Assembly: GCA_964352405.1 (NCBI GenBank)
Contig: CAYGRY010000036.1
Location: 1-26,163 of the forward strand
Reading direction: 5' to 3'
From: UBA4207 sp964352405
GTDB lineage: Bacteria; Bdellovibrionota; Bacteriovoracia; Bacteriovoracales; Bacteriovoracaceae
DNA: 26,163 nt
Below the pieces are notes generated by a model. The model was not told where the DNA came from and did no database searches. It worked only from the letters and a program-made list of their open reading frames with translations. Below are positions 12,538 through 19,284 of the stretch, piece by piece. Both the position numbers and the translations under genes were made by a program. How positions within the stretch are numbered: the stretch's first letter is position 1; the number at the start of each line of letters is the position of its first letter.

Positions 12538-13947
12538 ATGCAAGTTGAACATAAATTAGAATTTACCAACCTTGAAAAAATTGATGAAATTTTAAAAATT
12601 CAAACATCAAAGTCAGCTCTTACAAGCACTCCTGATTATTCTAAACGTATTGATGATCTTAAAAAGCTAAATAGAATAATTTCTACATATTCAAAGCATA
12701 TCGAAGAAGCTTTAAAGCAGGACTTGGGAAAAAATAAATTAGAGTCACAAATTGCAGAGATTGGTTTTATTCAGGGTGAAATTAGGCACACCATGAAGCA
12801 TCTTAAAAAGTGGATGAAACCTAAAAGAGTTCGAACCCCTTTAGTCTTAATGCCTGCTAGAAGTTTTATAGAAACTGAGCCACTTGGCAGAGTTTTAATT
12901 ATTGCTCCATGGAATTATCCTTTTCAATTACTCTTTTCACCACTTGTTGGTGCATTAGCCGCTGGCAATAAAGTGGTTCTAAAACCCTCAGAGTTAGCTC
13001 TAAATACTGCCAATATAATTACCAGAATGATTAGTGAAAACTTTGATCCTAGACAGGTCACTGTTGTAAACGGAGCTGTTGAAGAGACGGGAAGGTTGTT
13101 GGACCAACCTTTTGATCATATTTTTTATACAGGTAATGGGCATGTCGCCAAAATTATCATGGAAAAAGCCGCGAAATACCTCACACCCGTAACATTAGAG
13201 CTTGGAGGTAAGAGTCCTTGTGTTGTTGCTGGTAGGCCAAATATGAAAGTCGCTGCAAAAAGGATCGCTTGGGGCAAGTGGTTTAATGCTGGTCAAACAT
13301 GTGTTGCTCCAGATTATGTTTTGGTGGAAAAAGGTCTTAAAGATGAATTTCTACAAGAGATTTCCAAGGCAGTTTTAGATTTTTATAATGAACAACCAGA
13401 GCAGTCTGATGACTATGGAAGGATTATCAATAATAGGCATTTTGATAGGCTAACCAGCTTATTTAAACCAGAAGATGTTATTTTGGGGGGGCAAAGTAAT
13501 CGGGAGAAAAACTTTATTGCCCCAACCATCCTTTCAGTAAACTTTGATCATCAAGTGATGAAAGATGAAATTTTTGGTCCCTTGTTACCGGTTATAGAAG
13601 TGGATAGCTTTGATTCAGCTATCAGTATCATCGCAAAACGTGATCATCCTCTGGCAGCGTACCTTTTTAGTTCTGATAGTGAGCAACTCAGTAATTTCAC
13701 TCGTAAGGTTAAAGCTGGTGGGATCTGCTTGAATGACTGTTTAATGCATTTATCTAACCCCGATCTTCCTTTTGGTGGTGTAGGGCCTTCTGGAATGGGG
13801 GCGTATCATGGTGAAAAGTCGTATCAAATTTTCAGCCACCATAAATCAGTGCTTAAAAGGATTTTTCTTTTTGACTTAAGCCTTAGGTATCCACCATATT
13901 CCGGTAAGTTAGCACCATTATCTTGGCTAATGCGCTGGCTGGGATAG
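12538..13947 (+). CDS. NAD(P)-dependent aldehyde dehydrogenase, ALDH3-like
   Basis: The enzyme oxidises aldehydes to carboxylic acids with NAD(P). The 469-residue length and several motifs point to the class 3 / fatty- or aromatic-aldehyde branch. These are the cofactor loop APWNYPFQ (about residue 123), catalytic glutamate Glu221 in ELGGKSP, nucleophile Cys255 in AGQTCVAPD (the 34-residue spacing of ALDH3), KDEIFGPLLPV, and DLPFGGVGPSGMG. The C-terminal RYPPYSGK signature is typical of ALDH3. Class 3 bacterial members are often detoxifying or membrane-lipid aldehyde enzymes; the real substrate is not readable. It is soluble except for a hydrophobic C-terminal end (LAPLSWLMRWLG). GAGGGAG precedes the ATG. 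It sits between two sigma-54-driven peptide genes but appears to have its own promoter. Confidence 0.9.
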   Translation: MQVEHKLEFTNLEKIDEILKIQTSKSALTSTPDYSKRIDDLKKLNRIISTYSKHIEEALKQDLGKNKLESQIAEIGFIQGEIRHTMKHLKKWMKPKRVRTPLVLMPARSFIETEPLGRVLIIAPWNYPFQLLFSPLVGALAAGNKVVLKPSELALNTANIITRMISENFDPRQVTVVNGAVEETGRLLDQPFDHIFYTGNGHVAKIIMEKAAKYLTPVTLELGGKSPCVVAGRPNMKVAAKRIAWGKWFNAGQTCVAPDYVLVEKGLKDEFLQEISKAVLDFYNEQPEQSDDYGRIINNRHFDRLTSLFKPEDVILGGQSNREKNFIAPTILSVNFDHQVMKDEIFGPLLPVIEVDSFDSAISIIAKRDHPLAAYLFSSDSEQLSNFTRKVKAGGICLNDCLMHLSNPDLPFGGVGPSGMGAYHGEKSYQIFSHHKSVLKRIFLFDLSLRYPPYSGKLAPLSWLMRWLG

Positions 13948-13955
13948 CTTAAAAT

Positions 13956-13994
13956 TGTCTTAATTTTCAACACTGTCTTAAAGTTAAGCAAAAG
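13956..13994 (+). promoter_or_regulatory. Candidate UAS with two TGTCTTAA repeats, upstream of peptide 3
   Basis: TGTCTTAA occurs at 13956-13963 and 13974-13981, 18 bases apart, close to two helical turns. The second copy starts a CTGTCTTAAA...CAAAA block. That block sits exactly 59 bases before the -24 element, as in the peptide 2 promoter. The 8-mer also occurs by chance elsewhere in the window, so the spacing is the main evidence. Confidence 0.4.
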
Positions 13995-14031
13995 TGATCT
14001 CTCTAAGTTCCTTAAATGACGTTAATTCTTT

Positions 14032-14051
14032 TGGCACGCTTGATGCATTGT
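14032..14051 (+). promoter_or_regulatory. Sigma-54 promoter of small peptide 3
   Basis: TGGCACGCTTGATGCATTGT matches the sigma-54 consensus with TGGCACG, four bases, then A/T-TGC at perfect spacing. The predicted start is about 14058, 27 bases before the ATG. Confidence 0.87.
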
Positions 14052-14084
14052 ATATATGTATCAACCATGAATAGGAGAATTGAG

Positions 14085-14264
14085 ATGAAAACACTATTAA
14101 CACTTATCGCTTTAACTGTAGCTGTAAACGTATCTTTCGCTGCTGAACTTGGAGAAGGTTCTGCTGATTGCGCATCAATGGTTCAAGCAAACCGTGCAAC
14201 ATCTGCAGTGGTAGCAACAGCTGATGCAGAAGTAGAAGTTAGTGAGTCTTCAGACGCTCGTTAA
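14085..14264 (+). CDS. Small secreted peptide, Cx7R family member 3 (59 aa precursor)
   Basis: The ATG at 14085 has AGGAG upstream and lies just inside the sigma-54 transcript; the longer frame from 14016 would begin upstream of the transcript start. The signal peptide (TLLTLIALTVAVNVS) is cut after SFA at residue 19. The mature peptide of about 40 residues is AELGEGSADC, then Arg37 exactly 8 residues after the single Cys29. An Ala/Val/Glu/Ser-rich acidic stretch follows and ends SSDAR at the stop. It is the closest match to the peptide at 12231. With one cysteine it cannot form an internal disulfide, so dimerisation, modification or a free thiol are possible. It has no lipobox and no second membrane segment. 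Function unknown. Confidence 0.82.
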   Translation: MKTLLTLIALTVAVNVSFAAELGEGSADCASMVQANRATSAVVATADAEVEVSESSDAR

Positions 14265-14286
14265 TTTTAAGCTTTGATTTGATTTA

Positions 14287-14317
14287 AAAAAACCCGACAT
14301 AGATCGGGTTTTTTTTG
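14287..14317. terminator. Bidirectional intrinsic terminator
   Basis: AACCCGA pairs with TCGGGTT around a 6-base loop, with an A run before and a T run after. It can end the peptide 3 transcript on the plus strand and the lon/receiver/exported-protein transcript on the minus strand. Confidence 0.9.
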
Positions 14318-14318
14318 T

Positions 14319-14657
14319 TTACTGATTTAGGATATTTTTTAATAACTCTTTCTCTTCAATCGTATATTCGTCATTTGGATTAACTTCAATCTCTCTAATT
14401 TTTTTAACTGATGAAGACTGTCTAATTTCAACTTTATCAGCACTACTTGGAATAGTTTCAAATAACTGCTTGATTACTTTTTTTCCAACTTGAACTGTTT
14501 CGCCAGCTCTTTTACCAAAGTCGTTAATCACTCCTTGAGCGGTTGGGCCAAAAACTCCAGAAATATGATCAAATAATGGTTTGTCACTTACTGGAACACT
14601 TAAGACTAAAAAGCTAAAGCTAAACCAAAGCAAAGGCTTAAAGACTAAATTAATCAT
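14319..14657 (-). CDS. Small exported or membrane-anchored protein of unknown function, 112 aa
   Basis: I do not recognise a family. The protein begins with a hydrophobic segment (LLWFSFSFLVLSVPVS, about residues 9-24) that could be a signal peptide or an anchor. A Gly-containing stretch follows (DHISGVFGPTAQGVINDFG), then a basic region (VQVGKKVIKQLF). The tail is charged and probably helical (NPNDEYTIEEKELLKNIL). Its start codon overlaps the end of the receiver gene (ATGA), so it is translated with it, and the shared terminator closes the transcript. A functional link with the receiver is likely from this coupling, but its nature is unknown. Confidence 0.65.
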   Translation of the reverse strand: MINLVFKPLLWFSFSFLVLSVPVSDKPLFDHISGVFGPTAQGVINDFGKRAGETVQVGKKVIKQLFETIPSSADKVEIRQSSSVKKIREIEVNPNDEYTIEEKELLKNILNQ

Positions 14658-15088
14658 ATTCTATCCTTAGAATGTTCAATTTCTATTTTTTGTACGGCTT
14701 TTAAAAGTTCTTGGGGTGAAAATGGTTTTTTTAAAAAATCTACAGCACCAACTGAAAGAGCTTCAATCATGACAGATTCCATTGTTAAAGAGGACATCAT
14801 GATAACAGCCCCTTTAAATTTATTTTCAGTTAAGCGCTGAGCAAGTTGTAGACCGCTAGAGCCTGGCATCACAACATCAATAATAAATAATGAAATGGAG
14901 GAAACTGTTCCAAAAATTCTTAAGCCATCCTCAGATGAGCCTGCAGTACCAACGACATTATAGCCAGCATCTTCGAGAATTTTAGCAGTTGTTCGCCTTG
15001 AAAATTCAGCATCATCGACAATGACAATCTTGAATTCTTGAGCATGTTGATCGGTCAAAAGATCCTCCGTTGAAAGCGCATTCTTCAT
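14654..15088 (-). CDS. Receiver-only response regulator (CheY-like)
   Basis: The 144-residue protein is a single receiver domain after a short N-terminal extension of about 18 residues. All key residues are present: the acidic pair Asp25-Asp26 (IVIVDDAEFSRR), phospho-acceptor Asp71 (LFIIDVVMPG), Ser99 (MMSS) in the Ser/Thr switch position, and Lys121 (FLKKPF). The GAVDFLKKPFSPQEL end is CheY-like. There is no DNA-binding or enzymatic output domain, so it probably acts by protein contact or as a phospho-relay. No histidine kinase is nearby, and its partner is unknown. It lies 45 bases after lon on the same strand with no terminator between, and overlaps the small exported-protein gene by 4 bases. 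Confidence 0.88.
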   Translation of the reverse strand: MKNALSTEDLLTDQHAQEFKIVIVDDAEFSRRTTAKILEDAGYNVVGTAGSSEDGLRIFGTVSSISLFIIDVVMPGSSGLQLAQRLTENKFKGAVIMMSSLTMESVMIEALSVGAVDFLKKPFSPQELLKAVQKIEIEHSKDRI

Positions 15089-15133
15089 TAATTCTAATCG
15101 AAAAATGCAAAGCTTCCAACGAAGTATATTTTT

Positions 15134-17563
15134 TTATGCAGCAGCAGGTGTTTGAGTAATCTTCTTTTTCTGAGCAGCCTTGCGGTGAACTCTAGTCATA
15201 TGCTCTTTCCAGCCAACTAAAGCTACTTCAAGGACCTCATCAATTGTTTTAACTGGAACAAAATTAATCTTAGCTAGGAATTCAGGTGGAATCTCGGCTA
15301 AATCTTTTTTGTTCTGCCAAGGAATGATCACGGTATCGATATTCATTCTCATCGCTGCAAGTGCCTTCTCTTTTAGTCCACCAATTGGAAGTACTTTACC
15401 AGTCAGTGTAATTTCACCAGTCATTGCAACTTTGCGACTGACAGGAAATCCTGAAAGTAGAGAGATGATTGCAGTGGCCAAAGTAATACCAGCAGATGGT
15501 CCATCTTTTGGAGTCGCCCCAGCTGGTAAGTGAACATGAAGTTCATACTTATCAAAGAAGTCCTCGTCCACACCAAGATCTTCAGCTTTAGAGCGAATAT
15601 AACCAATCGCTGTTTGAGCCGATTCTTTCATGACATCACCAAGTTGACCGGTAAGAGTTAAGCCTTTACCTTTCATCTTAGTTGTTTCAATCGGTAATAC
15701 TTGTCCACCTACTGATGTCCATGCAAGACCAGTGGCTACACCAACTTCGTCGTATTGTTTTTCGTCTTCTTTAGTATAGATTGGTGGCCCCAAAAACTTA
15801 ATGACAGTGTCATGAAGTAAATGAGTTTTTCCGTGCTCGCCTTTAGCAATTTTCATTGCTACTTTTCTGCAAAGGGCACCAATTCTTCTTTCTAAGTTTC
15901 TAAGACCAGCTTCTGCTGTGAAATGTTTAATAACACTTTCAACAGCTTCATCAGTAAATTCAACATGATCAGTAGAAATACCATTTTCTTTTAATTGCTT
16001 CGGAATTAGGTATTTCTTTGTAATAGCGACTTTTTCTTCTTGAGTATATCCAGAAAGATGAATCACTTCCATTCTATCCCTAAGTGGACCAGGGATCTGA
16101 TCAAGGACGTTTGATGTTGCGATAAACATCACGTTTGATAGATCAAAAGGCACATTAAGATAGTGATCTCTAAAATTACAGTTTTGTTCAGGATCTAAAA
16201 CTTCTAGAAGAGCTGAAGCAGGGTCACCTTTATAGTCACCACCAAGCTTGTCGATTTCATCGAGAAGAATGACTGGATTATTCGTACCAGCCTGCTTAAT
16301 ACCTTGAATAAGACGACCAGGCATTGACCCAACATAAGTTCTTCTATGACCACGAATTTCAGCTTCGTCTTTCACACCACCTAGACTGATGCGAACAAAT
16401 TCACGACCAATCGATTTGGCGATACTTTTTCCAAGCGATGTTTTACCAACACCTGGAGGGCCTGAAAGACAAAGGATTGGACCTTTCATATCTTTGCCTT
16501 TCAATTGACGAACGGCTAGATATTCAAGGATACGCTCTTTAACTTTATGTAGGTCGAAATGATCTTCATTTAAAATTTCTAAAGCAGCATCAATATCAAT
16601 TTTATCTTCAGATTCAACTGACCATGGAAGATCAACCATCCACTCAAGATAGCTTCTGATAATCGCACTTTCAGATGAATCCGGATGCATTTTTTCAAGT
16701 CTAACAAGCTGCTTGTTTGCTTCCTTTTCTACTTCTTCAGGCATTTTGGCTTTAGCGATTTTTTCTCTAAATTCACCAAACTCATCTTCAGGTTCAGCAG
16801 GAGCTTCACCATCACCAAGTTCAGTTTTAATTGCTTTAATCTGTTCGCGTAAGAAATATTCTTTTTGTGATTTTGAAATTTCATCTTTTGCAGCAGTTCT
16901 AATTTTTGCTTGCATGGCTAAAATTTCTAACTCACGAGTTAAAATATCATTAATACGGTTCAAACGATCTGTAGGATCTAGTGTTTCTAGAATTCCTTGT
17001 GCTTCAGCAACATGTAGATTCAAATTTGAAGCTACTAGATCTGCTAAGCGACCTGGCTCTTTAATATCATCGAGCACAGTAAGAATATCCGGTGATAAAA
17101 CCTTACCTAAAGAGATAACTCTTTCAAGTTGCTCGCGTATCGTGCGCATAAGAGCACCGATTGCTACAGCTTCCTCTTGGCAGGCTTGATCTGCGATTTT
17201 CACAACTTTCGTTGTAAAGAATGGCTCTGTTTGATCAAATGAAATAATTCGAGCTTTTGATAATCCTTGAACCAGAATTTTCACTCTTCCATCAGGCAGC
17301 TTGCGCATACGCATGATCATTGCAATCGTTCCCATCTCATAGATCTCAGATGGCTCTGGGCACTCGGCCGTAATATCCTTTTGACTAGCAAGAAGGATCA
17401 TACGATCAGTACTTTCGAGCGCATGCTCAACTGCTGCAATGGAAGCCTCGCGGCCTACAAACAACGGTAGTATCATAAAGGGGTAGACTACGATGTCGCG
17501 TATGGGCAACAGCGGCAGGGTATCCTTGAACTCAATGCTCTCACCCTCGTAGTTTGTTACCAT
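15134..17563 (-). CDS. lon: ATP-dependent protease La (Lon)
   Basis: Lon unfolds and degrades misfolded and regulatory proteins in the cytoplasm. The 809-residue chain has the full layout. The N-terminal substrate domain begins LPLLPIRDIVVYPF. The AAA+ module shows Walker A GPPGVGKTS (about residues 362-370) and Walker B VILLDEIDKL. The protease domain has the Ser-Lys dyad, Ser in KDGPSAGITLAT (about 688) and Lys in GGLKEKALAA (about 730). The start at 17563 has a perfect GGAGG 7 bases before it. The open frame extends 61 codons further, but that part is untranslated leader with no Lon homology. The C-terminal tail ends in a short Lys/Ala stretch. A sigma-32-like promoter precedes it. Receiver and exported-protein genes follow on the same strand. 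Confidence 0.97.
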   Translation of the reverse strand: MVTNYEGESIEFKDTLPLLPIRDIVVYPFMILPLFVGREASIAAVEHALESTDRMILLASQKDITAECPEPSEIYEMGTIAMIMRMRKLPDGRVKILVQGLSKARIISFDQTEPFFTTKVVKIADQACQEEAVAIGALMRTIREQLERVISLGKVLSPDILTVLDDIKEPGRLADLVASNLNLHVAEAQGILETLDPTDRLNRINDILTRELEILAMQAKIRTAAKDEISKSQKEYFLREQIKAIKTELGDGEAPAEPEDEFGEFREKIAKAKMPEEVEKEANKQLVRLEKMHPDSSESAIIRSYLEWMVDLPWSVESEDKIDIDAALEILNEDHFDLHKVKERILEYLAVRQLKGKDMKGPILCLSGPPGVGKTSLGKSIAKSIGREFVRISLGGVKDEAEIRGHRRTYVGSMPGRLIQGIKQAGTNNPVILLDEIDKLGGDYKGDPASALLEVLDPEQNCNFRDHYLNVPFDLSNVMFIATSNVLDQIPGPLRDRMEVIHLSGYTQEEKVAITKKYLIPKQLKENGISTDHVEFTDEAVESVIKHFTAEAGLRNLERRIGALCRKVAMKIAKGEHGKTHLLHDTVIKFLGPPIYTKEDEKQYDEVGVATGLAWTSVGGQVLPIETTKMKGKGLTLTGQLGDVMKESAQTAIGYIRSKAEDLGVDEDFFDKYELHVHLPAGATPKDGPSAGITLATAIISLLSGFPVSRKVAMTGEITLTGKVLPIGGLKEKALAAMRMNIDTVIIPWQNKKDLAEIPPEFLAKINFVPVKTIDEVLEVALVGWKEHMTRVHRKAAQKKKITQTPAAA

Positions 17564-17616
17564 ATTGTTTCCTCCAACCTTGAAACTCTGGCGCGTTCTT
17601 CGCTTTGCATGTAACG

Positions 17617-17646
17617 AATCGGGGTATTTGCAATTAGTCTTTAAAG
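17617..17646 (-). promoter_or_regulatory. Possible heat-shock (sigma-32) promoter of lon
   Basis: On the minus strand CTTTAAA (17646-17640), a 15-base spacer and CCCCGATT (17624-17617) resemble the sigma-32 pattern CTTGAAA ... CCCCATNT. The predicted start near 17610 leaves a leader of about 47 bases. Lon is a classic heat-shock gene, which adds weight, but the match is imperfect. Confidence 0.42.
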
Positions 17647-17680
17647 AAATCGCACATAACTTGTGTTTTTTTTTGTATAC

Positions 17681-17709
17681 TTGAGCGTGTTTGGAGCGCA
17701 TTACATAGT
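17681..17709 (+). promoter_or_regulatory. Possible sigma-70 promoter of glmU
   Basis: TTGAGC (17681-17686), a 17-base spacer and CATAGT (17704-17709) lie in the lon-glmU divergent region, about 95 bases before the glmU start. The leader between them can form small hairpins (for example GTTGGTAG with CTACAAC). The match is moderate. Confidence 0.4.
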
Positions 17710-17804
17710 AATTTTCTTGAGTTGGTAGTGTCATTGCTACAACCAAGTACCCCTCTGGGACGGCTTTTAAGCCCTTTCTCCGAGTGTAATTGTCGGGAGT
17801 TAAT

Positions 17805-19202
17805 GTGGATGAATTTGGTATAGTTATTTTAGCAGCTGGACAAGGAACTAGATTAAAATTGCCTGTTCCAAAGCCTTTAGCACCGATCGCTGGAAGAACA
17901 CTTATAGATTTTTCAATTAAAGCAGGTCTTCAATTTCTAAAGGATACCTCTAGAAAAGGAAAAATCTCCTTAGTCCTTGGACATCAAAAAGAATTACTTA
18001 TTGATCATGTTAATAAGCATTGGAAATCATCAGAAATTGAAACAGCTGTTCAAGTCGAACAAAAGGGAACAGCAGATGCCTTAAGAGCATATTTTAATGA
18101 TAATAATCATGCAAAAAATAGAGCATATACAATCGTTCTATGTGCCGATACACCACTTATCACGGCCAGTGAGATCAAAAGTCTTGTTTCCATTCTTGAA
18201 AGTGAAAAACTAGATGCAGTGGCAGCGACTTTTATTGAGAATCAGCCTCGAGGATATGGAAGAATTGAAAGAGGAAGTACAGGCTTTCGAATTGTTGAAG
18301 AAAAAGATGCAACTGAAGCTCAAAAGAAAATTTCAGAAGTAAACTCTGGGCTATATATCCTTAGAACAGATTTTATTATGAAGTATCTTTTCGATTTAAA
18401 GTCTAACAATAATTCAAAAGAATTTTATCTTACAGATCTTTTTCAAATGGACAGAAAAGTTAAGGCCATAACTTTTGAAAATAAAGACTCCTTTGTTGGA
18501 GTTAATACAATTGAACAGCTGCAGTATGTGAATCAGCAGCTTCGAGGTAAAATTGTTAAGTCAGCGATGCAAAAAGGTGTCTATATTATGGCGCCAGAGC
18601 AAACGTGGATTGATGACACGGTTGAGCTTGAGCAGGGTGTAAAAATCTATCCAGGCTGCATTCTTGAAGGAAATACAATTGTTGAAAGCGGTACGGTGCT
18701 TGAGGCTGGAGTCGTTTTAAAGAATACTCAAATTGCAAAGAATTCCAAAATTTTGGCATATTCTTATCTTGAATCTGCAGTTATCGGTGAAGAAACTTCT
18801 GTTGGACCATTTGCAAGACTTCGTGAAGGTTCAGTCATTGGTCGTGGATCTAAAATTGGCAATTTCGTTGAAACCAAGAAAGTGAATCTTGGTGAAGAAG
18901 TTAAAGTGAGTCATCTATCCTATGTTGGTGATGCTGAAATTGGAGATCGTACCAATATCGGGTGCGGCTTTATTACTTGTAACTATGATGGAGCCAGCAA
19001 GCATATAACTAAAATTGGCTCAGATAGCTTTATTGGCTCAGATAGTCAGATGATAGCTCCAATTTCCATTGGAAATAACTGTTATGTAGCAAGCGGCTCG
19101 ACAATCAATCAAGATCTTGAAGATGGAGACTTTGCCATAGCAAGAGGCAAGCAAGTCACAAAAAAGGGAATGGCTAAGCGCTTCATTAAATCCAAGAAGT
19201 AA
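17805..19202 (+). CDS. glmU: Bifunctional GlmU: GlcN-1-P acetyltransferase / GlcNAc-1-P uridyltransferase
   Basis: GlmU makes UDP-GlcNAc, the precursor of peptidoglycan and lipopolysaccharide, in two steps. The N-terminal nucleotidyltransferase shows LAAGQGTRLKLPVPKP (residues 9-24, Arg16, Lys23). The C-terminal left-handed beta-helix acetyltransferase shows VGPFARLREG, IGNFVETKKVNLG, the catalytic-His region SHLSYVGDAEIG (His near 370) and ITCNYDGASKH. The 465-residue length is normal. I chose GTG at 17805 with GGGAG 5 bases upstream; an in-frame TTG at 17790 lacks a ribosome site. An out-of-frame ATG at 17803 overlaps this start and stops after six codons. The glmS gene follows 82 bases later, so the two UDP-GlcNAc genes are probably co-transcribed. 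Confidence 0.96.
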   Translation: MDEFGIVILAAGQGTRLKLPVPKPLAPIAGRTLIDFSIKAGLQFLKDTSRKGKISLVLGHQKELLIDHVNKHWKSSEIETAVQVEQKGTADALRAYFNDNNHAKNRAYTIVLCADTPLITASEIKSLVSILESEKLDAVAATFIENQPRGYGRIERGSTGFRIVEEKDATEAQKKISEVNSGLYILRTDFIMKYLFDLKSNNNSKEFYLTDLFQMDRKVKAITFENKDSFVGVNTIEQLQYVNQQLRGKIVKSAMQKGVYIMAPEQTWIDDTVELEQGVKIYPGCILEGNTIVESGTVLEAGVVLKNTQIAKNSKILAYSYLESAVIGEETSVGPFARLREGSVIGRGSKIGNFVETKKVNLGEEVKVSHLSYVGDAEIGDRTNIGCGFITCNYDGASKHITKIGSDSFIGSDSQMIAPISIGNNCYVASGSTINQDLEDGDFAIARGKQVTKKGMAKRFIKSKK

Positions 19203-19233
19203 CAGCTTTCATTGTGTAATATTGCCCATAAAT

Positions 19234-19274
19234 GCTATGTTAAGTGGATTTTGAAGATCTAATTTTCGCATAGC
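19234..19274 (+). promoter_or_regulatory. Hairpin in the glmU-glmS gap
   Basis: GCTATG (19234-19239) pairs with CATAGC (19269-19274), and the GAGGT ribosome site of glmS follows directly. It may modulate glmS translation. It shows nothing of the Gram-positive glmS ribozyme. Pairing is short and could be chance. Confidence 0.25.
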
Positions 19275-19284
19275 GAGGTAAGGC

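Noticed and set aside
11878..14264. Small peptides as type I toxins, bacteriocins with a double-glycine leader, or lipoproteins
   Set aside because: They have Sec-type signal peptides rather than double-glycine leaders, no lipobox cysteine at the cut, and hydrophilic mature parts unlike membrane toxins.
16713..17189. A 158-codon open frame on the plus strand inside lon
   Set aside because: It is antisense to a clearly coding part of Lon, and its serine-rich translation is the usual shadow of a coding strand.
17564..17746. A 61-codon N-terminal extension of Lon
   Set aside because: The extension has no Lon homology, crosses the probable promoter, and a perfect GGAGG precedes the ATG at 17563.
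17803..17823. A six-codon frame starting with ATG two bases before the glmU GTG
   Set aside because: It could be a leader peptide, but it overlaps the glmU start within the same ribosome site and is too short to support.
19203..19284. glmS ribozyme in front of glmS
   Set aside because: The 82-base gap is too short for the ribozyme and lacks its core; only one short hairpin is present.
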